A DNA stretch of 64,000 bases, taken from positions 1,729,501 to 1,793,500 of the forward strand of contig JASISA010000042.1 of NCBI GenBank assembly GCA_031771865.1. The letters are read 5' to 3'. Each line of letters begins with the position of its first letter. Positions within the stretch are counted from its first letter, which is position 1. Below the pieces are notes generated by a model. It did not search any database. It saw nothing but the letters and a program-made list of their open reading frames with translations, and had not been told where the DNA came from. The translations under genes were made by a program, and so were the position numbers. Positions 41,198 to 51,900 of this stretch are shown piece after piece. The stretch is from Nothophaeocryptopus gaeumannii. Taxonomy: Eukaryota > Ascomycota > Dothideomycetes > Mycosphaerellales > Mycosphaerellaceae.

Positions 41198-43593
41198 ATG
41201 AAGCTAGAAGTCTTTGTTTTATCTACAGTGGGTGCGAGTTCGGCAGCGGAGTCCTCCTTCCTGTCGGCGAGATGCGATGGAGCGGTGTTGACTCAGACGC
41301 GACCACAATCACTGGGCACCTGCAACACGACTTCATCCACTCTCGCGTTTTCCATCCTTTCGGCACAACACCAGGATATCCCACTGGACTGCCGTGTATT
41401 TGGCACATGAATTCCAGGGTTGTAAAGATTGGAACGACTACAGGCCTGATATTCACCGGTGTCTGCGCCTCTCCAAACCTTGTCGAGCGTGCTAGAACTA
41501 CATCGGGCATCAGCAACGCTCAAAGTTCCCTGACCCTACTATACCAGAACAACCTCAATGCTTCCGACGATGCGAACCATGTTGGAGCCATTCTACTGGA
41601 TCCCATGGGCCAGCAACAAGGCGCCGCAGCATGCGCAGTTCTGGGCGAGACTCTGATCTTGAGCGATGTCCTCAGAAACCACAGCTCAGACTTCACCAAC
41701 CTCCTGTCCTACCAATACTCGAATGCGGTTGGAGAGGATCAGCGCTATTTCATCCAGGATGGCATTGTCTCTCTGGAACAGGCACGATCAACACTACGAT
41801 TTTCGACGGCTCTGCAAGCAGGTGACGAACCGCTGCCCATTCTATGTACGCAGTTGAGCATGCAGAATGGTCCGGACGCAAACGCCACTTCCAAAGGCAC
41901 TATATCTGTGACCGCTGGCAGCAACAGTTATGTTGGCTTCTACAACCAGAAATCGTTCCGGTTCCAGGGTATACCCTACGCCGATACGCCTGAAAGATTT
42001 GAGTACTCTAAACTCTACAGCCAGTCGGGGCAGACGATTCAGGCTACTCAGTACGGCACAGATTGTGCTCAGACTGGGGATATGAGCAGTGGCGAGGACT
42101 GTCTGTTTTTGAATATTCAAACGCCGCACATTCCAAAGGCTGGGTCAAAGGAGAAACTCCGGCCTGTGCTGTTCTCAATTCATGGTGGCGGCTTTGCAGT
42201 TGGTAGTGGGAAGGGCACCTTTGGACAAGATGGCGGCAACTTTGCATCACGAGAAGATATTGTGAGCGTGGAGATCAACTACCGGCTGTCAACGCTTGGC
42301 TTCCTCGCAGTTCCAGGCACAGACATCAAAGGCAACTACGGCATCAGCGATCAAGTGACAGCTCTGCAGTGGGTACGACAGAACATCGCTAGCTTTGGAG
42401 GTCAGTCGACTCGCAGCGAAAGTACGAAAATGTACTGACACTGGACAGGTGACCCCAGAAAGATCACGATCATCGGCGAGAGCGCTGGGGCAGGTTCCGT
42501 GCGAGTCTTGCTCGGCTCACCGCCTGTCATCAAGGACAATCTCATCGCTGGTGGCGTTGCTCAGTCCAACCTCGGCGGAGGTGTCACACTCGGTCTCGAA
42601 GGAAACTACGGTACCACATACAGCTCGTATTATACGATCAACCAGTCATACAGCGTCGCCGGTCAGTTTGTATTTCGAGCCGCCGGATGCGACCAGATAG
42701 ATCATGAATCTAAGATCGCCTGCTTGAAAACCGTCCCTGCTCAGACGCTGGTCAATCTCAATGCCACTGCGCTCTACGTTGTCCAGGACGGGTTGTACGT
42801 CAATACGGAACAACTCATTGTCAGTGAAAAGAACGGCAGCGTCGCAGAAGTGCCAGTCATCTTTGGCACGACCACCAACGACGGAGCTTCCCTTGGCGCA
42901 TCGTACCCAAAGGCACCTGTCAATACCGAATCTGAAGGGCTTCAGCAGGCCCTTGGCGTTGACGCAAATCATGCGCAGTCTATCATCGACAGCGGCTTGT
43001 TCTCACTCTACGATACAGGCAACATCACACTCAACTCATTCAATGTCTCACAGAGGGTTGCGACTGATATCACCTTCCGGTGCGTTGACGAGGCGACCGT
43101 CTATGCGGGCTTCCATTTGGGCGTCTTCCCGAAGGCTTTCTATTACGATATGGCACGGACATACGAGGGGTATGATCCGAACAATCTGGGCGCTAGTGGT
43201 CTGTCAGCAGGCCCCGTCACTCCGGACTACCCATCTGGCGACCCGAATCTGCCGTACTTCAGACTCCATGGCTCAGACTTGGGCTTCACGTATGGGAACC
43301 AGAATACTCTCCGTGATCGTGATGACTTGCTGGCTACTCAGCTCATCTCCAGCTACTTTGCGCAATTCGCGAAGACAGGCGATCCGAACCCAGATCAAGC
43401 CTACATGAAGGCCCGAGGATATACAGACACTCTCAAGTCTGTGATTGAGAGCGGCGCATGGCTACCTGTGGCTGGTGCTGGAGGGCCTGGCAAGTCGCTT
43501 GACTATCCGTCGAAGACTATCCAGCTCCCAGAGTTGCAACAATGCAAGTTCTTGAAGTATCCGATCTGTTACTATTTGGACGGTGGATCATAA
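41198..43593 (+). CDS. Secreted type-B carboxylesterase / lipase (5' end unresolved)
   Basis: Alpha/beta hydrolase of the cholinesterase/carboxylesterase family, probably extracellular. The secure part runs from about 41518 to 42400 and 42449 to 43593, joined by a 48-nt intron that splits a Gly codon. It contains SLTLLYQNNLNASDD, FRFQGIPYADTPERF, the disulfide-region block SSGEDCLFLNIQTP, the oxyanion HGGGF, and the nucleophile elbow GESAGAGS. An N-terminal module of about 150 residues before the catalytic fold is typical of one fungal subgroup. The 5' end is uncertain. An ATG at 41198 opens a signal-peptide-like start (MKLEVFVLSTVGASSA) in another frame. A 50-nt intron with GTGTAT donor and CTACAG acceptor (about 41393-41442) could link it. 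A start at 41149 in the main frame has no signal peptide. Confidence 0.82.
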
Positions 43594-43854
43594 GCTCTTG
43601 CTCCACTGTGTGGTACAAAGGATTGTGGTACAATGAGGCCCAACACAAGACAAACGCGAGAACCACAACGGTGCAGTCGCTGTGTGCATATACTGGTCCT
43701 TCAATATACGTTTTCTTGCTGTTACACGGCGTCTTGGCTTGCGTGGTGCCGCCCGGCTTGGTCTTCAGCTCAGCCTTACGAAAAGCCGTTCCCAAATCTC
43801 CAACGCACCTCCGCGTCCAGCATTATCAAACGCTTGAACCAATACGCAGGCGGT

Positions 43855-45190
43855 ATGCGGCTGATAAATATCGACACATTAGAATTGGAAGAGTTTCTGC
43901 AACCGCCTCCCTACGCTATCCTGTCGCACAGATGGATCGGCAACGAGATCACATTCGAGCAGTACCTTGATCCAATGAACCGGCATGGCACAGGACTCGA
44001 AAAGACTGCCGCCTTCTGCGCGTACATTCGAGAGCATCGTGCCAGCGAATCGAGCCATTCGAAGCCGGTAGAGTGGGCTTGGATTGATACTGCTTGTATC
44101 GACAAGCGGAGCTCTGCTGAGCTCTCAGTGTCCATGAACTCTATGTGGCAATGGTACCAAAGGGCGCAAAGCTGCATTGCGTACATATCAGATGTTCCGG
44201 CTCTTGTGATCTGGCAGGAGCATTTCAAAAGATCTGCGTGGTTCGAGCGTGGATGGACTCTTCAAGTACTACTTGCACCGCGAAACGTATTCTTCTGTAA
44301 CTCGTCCTGGAAGACTATGGGATCGCGGCATGCACTTTGCACGCTGATCCTGCAAAGGACCGCTATTGAAGACACATACCTGTCAAACCCTAATCGGATT
44401 TCAAGCGCAAGCGTAGCACGTCGCATGAGCTGGGCCAGCGGACGGTCTACCTCGCGGAAGGAAGATATGGCCTACTCTCTTTTCGGCTTGTTCCAGGTCA
44501 ATATTCCTATGCTCTACGGAGATGGTGATCGAGAATTCTCGCGTCTGCAACAAGAAACCATCCGCACTCGTTACGATGAGTCAATCCTTGCCTGGAAGAT
44601 GCCAAGCATAGGATCTTCCTTCGGTGTACAGTCGGGTGTGCTAGCGGCAGATCCGAACTTCTTCAAACACTCTGGCGATGTCTATGCAGTCAATATAGCA
44701 CCACGTATGTCGATCGAGATAACGAGGAGAGGCCTACGGACACAAGCCCACATCAGACAGGCAGACAGGGAATCGTATCTTCCGAGATTGAATGTTGGCT
44801 TGGATCCCAAGGGACAGCAAGGAAGCACACACACGCGTGATTGCACTGAGGAAAACTGACGACGGGTCATTCTCGCGCCAACACCTCGGTGAGCACGACT
44901 GGCAGGTTAAAGACATCATGCATGTCCTGTTCAGCGCGGCCAAAGCTCGCGAAGAGATAATCTATTTGCGGACGGATCCACCATTCCGAGATTGGGATTC
45001 GGAGGCAGCATACGCATCGAACGGCAACCGTATACGGCTGAATTGGAAGAGGCGAACTATCAATGTCGGTGATGAGGAGTATCTTTGTCCGGAGGACCAG
45101 AGGATGTACGTGGCGACTAGGGATTGTCGAAACATAATAACGAGCCGAGCATCTCGGCTTTCTGGAAATGAGTGTTATCTTGTGTACATG
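43855..45190 (+). pseudogene. HET-domain gene disrupted by a frameshift
   Basis: This belongs to the HET subfamily that begins MRLINIDTLELEEF with PPYAILSHRWI, so ATG 43855 is the natural start although an earlier in-frame ATG exists (43633). Family blocks are WAWIDTACIDKRSSAELS, MWQWYQRAQSCIAYISDV, WFERGWTLQ, LLAPRNVFFC and MSWASGRSTSRKEDMAYSL. The FQVNIPMLYGDG block and YDESILAWK follow. The frame breaks around a CCC run at 44806-44808 and stops at 44857-44859. The expected next part ([26 protein letters not shown]) continues in the +1 frame, consistent with one inserted base. The shifted frame then shows no stop before the MRI1 start, so the original C-terminus is also unclear; the end given is approximate. 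Confidence 0.8.
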
Positions 45191-45418
45191 CCATATTATC
45201 TCTGTCAATCATCAGTCAAACGTTCCTTCCCTACTTCAGTAGAAGACACACAGACCACTTGCACGTGGCAAGGACCCCAACCAATCGGCATCCAATGTCG
45301 CAATTGCCGATTTTGCAGCTGCAGCAGTCGAACTTTCCAAACGTCAACCTTGAAACATCAACTCACCTTGCTCACAAAACCAATCTCCCAACTCCTCCAC
45401 CCAAAACAGTCTGCCGAA

Positions 45419-46711
45419 ATGGTCCTCGAAGCAATCCGCTACACTCCCTCCCCGCCCTCTCTGCAAATCCTCAATCAACTAAAACTGCCCCACCAAGAAG
45501 AATACGTTGCCATAGTCTCTGCCGAAGATGGATGGCATGCAATCAAGGATATGCGAACGCGCGGAGCGCCTGCTATAGCGATCGTAGCTGCTCTCTCATT
45601 AGCCGTCGAACTTCACAACATCAAGACATCAGACAAGGCGGAAGAAGTCGCGGCGTTTATTGTAGAGAAATTGGAGTATCTTGTGACAAGTCGACCAACG
45701 GCGGTGAATTTGGGGGATGCGGCGGGGAAGTTGAAGAAAATCACGGTTGCTGCTGCTGAGGCGAAGGGTGCGGATGGGGAGAGTGTGAAGAAAGCGTAAG
45801 TTTCTAATGAGAGAGGTGTCAGTAGATGAGGCAACAGCTGACCTGTCTGGTCTTATAGATACTGTGATGCGGCAGCGCAGATGCTTGTTGCTGACGTCTC
45901 AGACAACCAGGGTATCGGGAAGTATGGCGCTGAATGGATCGAAAAGACTGCTGGAGGAGGGAAGGTTGGTGTTGTTACTCATTGCAATACTGGGTAAGTC
46001 GAATGGGGCTGTGGCGATCGATGGAATGTGTTCTGACATCGACATAGGTCGTTGGCAACAGCCGGCTATGGAACGGCATTGGGTGTCATCCGTTCTCTGC
46101 ACGCCAATGGATCGCTGCAACACGCATTCTGCACCGAGACTCGGCCGTACAACCAAGGGTCACGGCTAACTGCGTTCGAGCTTGTGCATGACGAGATTCC
46201 AGCAACACTGATCACCGACTCAATGGCATCTGCCCTGCTTCGACTGAAAGGCCCGAGTGAGCGAATCGCCGCCATTGTCGTTGGCGCAGACCGCGTTGCA
46301 GCAAATGGAGACACGGCCAACAAGATTGGCACATACCAGCTTGCGATCACTGCCAAGTATCACGGAGTAAAGTTCCTCGTCGCTGCACCAAGAACGACAA
46401 TCGACCTTCAGACCAAGTCCGGAACTGACATCGTGATTGAGGAGAGACCGGGCAAGGAGATGACCATGATCAAGGGTCCGAGGTTCGATGGTGTTGATCT
46501 TGACTTGAGTCAGGTCGAGACAGTGAACATCGCGGCCAAGGGTATCGATGTGTGGAATCCAGCGTTTGACGTTACTCCTGCAGAGCTGATCGACGGCATC
46601 ATCACTGAGATCGGTGTGATGGAGAAGGACGCTGGTGGAAGATTCGACTTGACTTCGGCAATGGAGGCGCATAACGAGGGCGTGAAGCCTACCAGCATCG
46701 GAGGGCTGTAG
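45419..46711 (+). CDS. MRI1: Methylthioribose-1-phosphate isomerase
   Basis: Methionine-salvage enzyme that converts 5-methylthioribose-1-phosphate to methylthioribulose-1-phosphate; it shares the eIF2B-alpha/beta/delta fold. Exons 45419-45795, 45859-45993 and 46048-46711 (introns 63 and 54 nt, GTAAGT donors) encode 391 aa. Family blocks are LEAIRY and [21 protein letters not shown], with active-site [17 protein letters not shown] spanning the second intron. [35 protein letters not shown] and the C-terminal [12 protein letters not shown] follow. The start fits homologues, which open with M-x-LEAIRY. The 5' flank overlaps the decayed HET frame, so the promoter of this housekeeping gene lies inside or close to HET-derived sequence. 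Confidence 0.96.
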
Positions 46712-46873
46712 AGTGCTCCATTGGTCCCATTACGATAAATATGCATAATGATGGCGCATCTCAACGGGCGTTTGAAGGGGTCGAGACGAGGTCCATCTTC
46801 TCAACGATAGAGATAGGACTGTCTGCCAGCACAAACTCGCTAATGCTTCTCTTCTGCTAGCACTCTTGATGTC

Positions 46874-47187
46874 TCATTGCTTGCCCCCGGACCCGGACGC
46901 TTCACCGTTCGCGCTTGTTTGTTGTTCCTCCGTCTTTCGCTGCTCGGTAGCCTCTTGGTCTTTCTCCGCCTGTGCTAGGAGCGCTTCGATCTTTGCTTCC
47001 ATAGCTGTAAGCTGTTTCTCGAGCTGTGTCGCTGTTCGTTCGCCCTTGGCCAGCTCTTGGAGTGCCTGTCCTCAATGGTCAGACGTTGTAGATACGGCAG
47101 GGTTCACGGACAGCCTACTTTTGCGAGATCAGCATCATCGGCGCCGTGGCTGCCAGAGACAGTTGCTTCTGGTCTGCCTGATGCCAT
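46874..47187 (-). CDS. Small acidic coiled-coil protein, unknown function
   Basis: I reconstructed this two-exon gene on the minus strand: exon 1 is 47187-47119, exon 2 is 47065-46874, and the intron is 53 nt with a GTAGGC donor and GACAG acceptor. It encodes 86 aa. The start MASGRPEATVSG leads to DDADLAKALQELAKGERTA and a continuous heptad helix (LEKQLTAMEAKIEALLAQ), then a polar disordered tail. The A-L-Q-E-L-A-K-GE pattern and clean splice support a real gene. I recall similar short fungal coiled-coil proteins but no function. It lies tail-to-tail with MRI1 (162 bp) and head-to-head with the next gene (272 bp). Confidence 0.7.
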
Positions 47188-47459
47188 GGTAATGGAGGAG
47201 TTGACGGACGAAGGTGATAGCTTGGAGGGCTACAGCTGTTGCATCAAGGACAAAGCCACAGAAGCGGCGTCGGCGAACGGTTGCTCCGATGTGCGTCGAC
47301 CTGACGTTCTCGATATCTAAGCAGGCAGCATCAATGATAACGACGATTCTTCATTTATCTCTTGGTTGTATAAAAGATCTTGGGTGCTTTCTTGGTTGAT
47401 TTGGAGTTCATACCACAACACATCAGGTTGTAAGGCACGACCAGCAGAACAGGACCAGA

Positions 47460-48677
47460 ATGACCTCAGCACAGCGATCACCCAATCGAGCGGTAACATC
47501 CGCGTACCTTGCACAGCACGCCATCAAGGATCGGAGCAACAACATTAGCAACCAGGATGAGACCTCAGCAATAACAAGGACCACGCCTCGTCCACCGAAG
47601 CCTTCTGCTACACGCCTCGCGTTAACGCGAAATGATAAGCCTTACGATGTGTGTCGATTCGTGAAAGAGGTGAAGGCAAGAGAGGAGCCAGATAAAGCAG
47701 AGACGGTACTGTACCTGGCGTATGGCTCGAATCTGTCCAGTGCGAAGTTCAAAGGAGATCGCGGCATCAAGCCACTCTCCCAAATCAATGTCACCGTGCC
47801 GACCCTACGGATGACCTTTGACCTTCCGGGCATCGCGTATACCGAACCGTGCTTCGCGAACACTGCGTTACGAGATCCCGAGAACGATTCTCCCGAGGAC
47901 AATGAGAATCGTCACAATGAGAAGACCTCACTTCTGAGAAATGCGATCACTCGCGATGACTTGCACCGAGATCAATGGCACAAAGGCCTCGTAGGAGTTG
48001 TATACGAAGTCACAGCTTCCGACTATGCGCACATAATAGCAACAGAAGGCGGTGGAGCCTCATACAAAGACATCCTCGTAGATTGCTACCCACTACCCAC
48101 ACAGGCACCTTGGGATCCCGTTCCTGAGTATCCGGATACCAAGCCCTTCAAAGCCCACACACTGTTCGCACCTGCTCTGCCGCCGGGTGGAGACCCGCCG
48201 AAAGATGGTGGTCGTTTCCAACGTCCAAAGACGGATTATGCGCAGCCTTCTGCGAGATATCTGAAGTTGATCACGGATGGGGCGAAGGAATGTGAGCTAC
48301 CGTATGAGTATCAAGATTACCTGCAGAACTTGAGGCCGTTTACGATTACAACTACGAGGCAGAAGATAGGGCAGGGTGCGTTTCTGGCCGTGTGGGCGCC
48401 AATCGTGTTGTTTCTGTTTGGGCTGGGAAAGATTTTCGCGGATGAAGATGGGATAATGCCGAAATGGCTGGCGGGGTTGTTTGGGGCGGTGTTTAAAACC
48501 GCTTGGGGGAGTTATGATGCTTTCTATAAGCCGTTGTTCGGGGAAGGGGAGAGGACGTTGGGAGACGAAAATGAAGAGGCTAGATGGAGGGCAAGAGGGA
48601 ATGTGAGAAGAGATGTGGATGTTGAGAAGTGCAGGCCGGATGATACCAGATGCACATTATATTTACAGAAGATTTAA
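47460..48677 (+). CDS. Gamma-glutamylcyclotransferase-like protein with a C-terminal membrane segment
   Basis: Single exon, 405 aa. The GGCT-like fold begins near residue 80 with the signature LYLAYGSNLSSAKF (the YGSNL loop binds the gamma-glutamyl group). It continues with ITVPTLR-like strands (VTVPTLRMTFDLPGIAY) and GLVGVVYEVTASDYAHIIATEGG, where the final acidic residue is the usual catalytic glutamate. A hydrophobic stretch AFLAVWAPIVLFLFGLGKIF (about residues 305-325) predicts a membrane anchor, and the last 60 residues are charged. The N-terminal 75 residues are disordered. The family cleaves gamma-glutamyl amino acids or similar conjugates; the substrate here is unknown. Confidence 0.85.
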   Translation: MTSAQRSPNRAVTSAYLAQHAIKDRSNNISNQDETSAITRTTPRPPKPSATRLALTRNDKPYDVCRFVKEVKAREEPDKAETVLYLAYGSNLSSAKFKGDRGIKPLSQINVTVPTLRMTFDLPGIAYTEPCFANTALRDPENDSPEDNENRHNEKTSLLRNAITRDDLHRDQWHKGLVGVVYEVTASDYAHIIATEGGGASYKDILVDCYPLPTQAPWDPVPEYPDTKPFKAHTLFAPALPPGGDPPKDGGRFQRPKTDYAQPSARYLKLITDGAKECELPYEYQDYLQNLRPFTITTTRQKIGQGAFLAVWAPIVLFLFGLGKIFADEDGIMPKWLAGLFGAVFKTAWGSYDAFYKPLFGEGERTLGDENEEARWRARGNVRRDVDVEKCRPDDTRCTLYLQKI

Positions 48678-48908
48678 AGTGTGGTAAATAGTTCTCCGGG
48701 CCCCTTTCCCTTTTCGTACCCGAGCACCTGCTCACTCTACTAACATGGGTCGTCGCTCCTTCCCAATTCGACAATTCGAACAGGCAAGCACGCGCTCGTG
48801 AAACGCGACATCGGGCTGAAATCTCAAAGTCACCTAAAGCCAACTTCATCTGAACTTCCTCCACTCACACACACCATATCACATCGCACAACAGATTCCT
48901 CTACAGAA

Positions 48909-48968
48909 ATGGCACGCAATGGCGCGCACTTTCAAGAGTGTCCAAAGCGCGCAGATCATCAACGTTAG
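48909..48968 (+). other. Overlapping upstream open reading frame (19 codons)
   Basis: An ATG at 48909 precedes the presumed main ATG (48919) by 10 bases and opens a different frame that ends with TAG at 48966-48968. Its context (G at -3, G at +4) looks stronger than that of the main ATG (C at -3), so ribosomes must scan past it or initiate poorly on the main frame. Regulation is inferred only. Confidence 0.6.
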
Positions 48969-51900
48969 CCAAGACGCCGTCACCAGCAGTCCACCACGCG
49001 AGCCCGTGGTCCAAGTGGAAGAGACACAGACTCAGGATCCGGAGATTGGGAAAGAGTCTTACGGTCAGGGTACGGAGGGTGTGGTTGAGGACTCTTACAG
49101 GGAAAACGGGCAAGTGGAGGGAAAGCAGGCATCTGTTGTGGAGGACTCGTATGAGGAGGACGAGCACGTGGCGCCAGACACACTTCAGCAAGACGAGCAG
49201 GCGCAAGAAGTAGCGCAGCCACTCGAGCAGATTATAGAACAGAAGAGAGCGGCGGCAGCGAAGGTTGATACGCAGTGGGCAGGTGCACAGCTGGTGGAAC
49301 AATTTGCGGATCCAGAGGAAGAAGATCTTTATACTTCGACACCGAAACGCAAGAGTCAGAGCCAGCCTATAAGCCATCCAACAGTACTTGCTCAGGACGA
49401 GGACGAGGACCTTCCTGGCGCGACGCCCATGCGCCAACCTGTGATCCAGCCAGCAGCAGTGCAGCAGACTGCAGCGGCAACGACAACGCGTGACTCTCTC
49501 ACTCAACAGCCTCAAGAGCAATCGGTCGAAGCCGAAACACCAGCGCCGACTAAAGCATCGGATATCCCTCAAGGTACGCTGCCAAAGCCTGCAGCCACGT
49601 ATCGCACTCCCTCTGGGCTCCAGTCCGTCGCACAGGTCGCGCTGTCTAGTCTTACCAAAGAAGCTGCCACGACCTCAGTCTCACTTGCGAGGAGTCGAAG
49701 CATTGGTGACAAGAGTACGCCACACACCGAGGCAGCCAAATTCACGAGAACGACATCGCAGACCAGCGCCACTATGCCGACTTCGACAGCAAAGCAGGCG
49801 TCTGGAAAGCTGAAGCCAGTCACCAAGAAGCATAGTAGCGCTCTTGAGGAGTTACGCCGCAGGAAGGCCGACAGGGCATCAATGCAAGAGGAGAGACAGC
49901 ACGTGGGGGACGAGATTGAAGACGAGGACGAGCCTCCACGCAAGCCGGGTGTTCGATCTACCCAGCCAGCTGCATCTTCGCAGCCTGGCAAGCTCAAGTC
50001 AATCAAGAAGAGCGCCGACGACCTTCCTCTGAGCAAGGGTGGAGGAAAGGCTGTTGCTCCTGAGGCGACTGCAAAGACTCAACCGGCTCATACATCTGGC
50101 AAGACGAACGTGAAGGAAAGCATACTACCTGACCAGAGAGCAGCAGCAAAGTCACAGCCTGTGGCCAGCAACCGGAAGCGCAAGTTAGAGACTCAAGCAG
50201 CAGATGAACCAGCAGAAAGGGAGGAAGAGGATGTGCCGAAGAAGCGTGCGAAGCCGGCTCTGAAGGCCAAAGCATCTGTTCAAAAGAAGTCACAACTATT
50301 CCAAGAAGACTCTGAGTCCAAAGACGAGCTATCTTCACAGTCTGGTCCGAACGTGAAACGGCGCATAGGCAGACAGTCGAAAAAGACGACAACCAACATT
50401 GCAGCACCGTCGAAGACCCAGCGGCACGCTGCGAAACAGCCGACTCGAACCACTCGCGCTCAGCACGCGAAGAGCGAGAAGATGACGGAGACAAACCCCG
50501 CTCCAACATCCCAGGCCAAGCACATGCCACAACCGGGACCTCAAGTAGCTGTGGTCGAAGCAAACCAGCTTCAGACAGAAGGTCCGATGTTAGAGAGAGA
50601 CAATATGATACAGCAAAGCTCAGAGCTACGGCCAGCGCCACTGAGCGGAGAGGACGAGGCTTTTGAGCAGCAAGATGCAGATCTTGCGGTCGCCAATCAT
50701 CGCGAGAACGAGAATCAAGCTGAGGAAACCAACGACCTACATCGCAAGGGAAGCACTGTGGAAGCGAATGCCGATGAGGAATTCTATGCTCCAGTGCAAG
50801 CAGAGCCTCAGCAATCCGAACCTCCAGTCGGAACGCAAGAGAACCCACAGTCTATCTCCGACAATGACGACTCCAGCTCCCTCGGAGGCTCGCCTGCGCC
50901 CGAGAAGCATCCTGTCGCCGGGGCTCTTGGTGAAGGTGCACCCAAATCTAGCGCCGTCACGAAGGTCAACAACCCGCAAACCCCAAAGCACATCAGATCC
51001 AGCCCTCCAGTCGCCTCCTACACGGCGCACGAGGACATTACGGCTCCAGATCCACAGACTATCCGAAGTCATAAGACGACGATTGTCAACTTTGGTAAGT
51101 CAGGCCCTCAGAACCAGGGCAGAATTTCGATCAAGACTCCTGGCGGAAAGCCAGGTCGCTCTTCTATGCCACCGTCCAAAACGTATGGGAGTAAGTCTCG
51201 TCTAGACATGAGGCAAAAGAAGGCTCCATCCTCTCTTGCAACAAGCATCCGGACTTCTCGCACTCCTGGTCGTGCACCTTCGAGTAATGTTGGCAACAGT
51301 GTCAGCCAGGTGCTGAACGAGATGGGACCTGTAAATGGCAAGAATCAGACAAACGAACCCACGCGAGCAGCTCCGCTCAAGAAGGTCAGAGCAAGTAAGC
51401 CGAAAGTACAGGAGGGAATTTCAGGCGAAAAACCTACATACATGCAGCCTGACGAGGAAGGGTATGTCAATATTGAAGACTTTGTCGAGTCTCCGGCCAG
51501 GCCGTCCGCCGAACCTGTTCCCAAGCCTGCGTCACTGCCTGCCAACGAGCCGCAAGCTCTGGTCATCGCGGACGAGCGTGACGAGCCACCTCCTGCTTCA
51601 AGAGCAGCTCCGGCGAAGCACGCCGTTGAAGGTCTCGATAAGCCTGAGCATGATCACCGCCAACCGAAGGCAGCAGAGGCACATGCAACCCGGGCCAAGA
51701 ACAAAAGAAACGACTTTAAGGAAGACACTACGCTGATCGAAGATGCTCCAGCTGCGAAGTCGGCTACTGTCGCGCTCAAGGGCAAGAGAACTGCTGCGAA
51801 CGAGAAGATGCCACCACCTGCGAAGCCAGCCGAGGAAGAACACGTACCTCGCAAGAGTCGTGCGACGAATGCATCAGACTCAAAGTCTCGTCAAGCTGCT

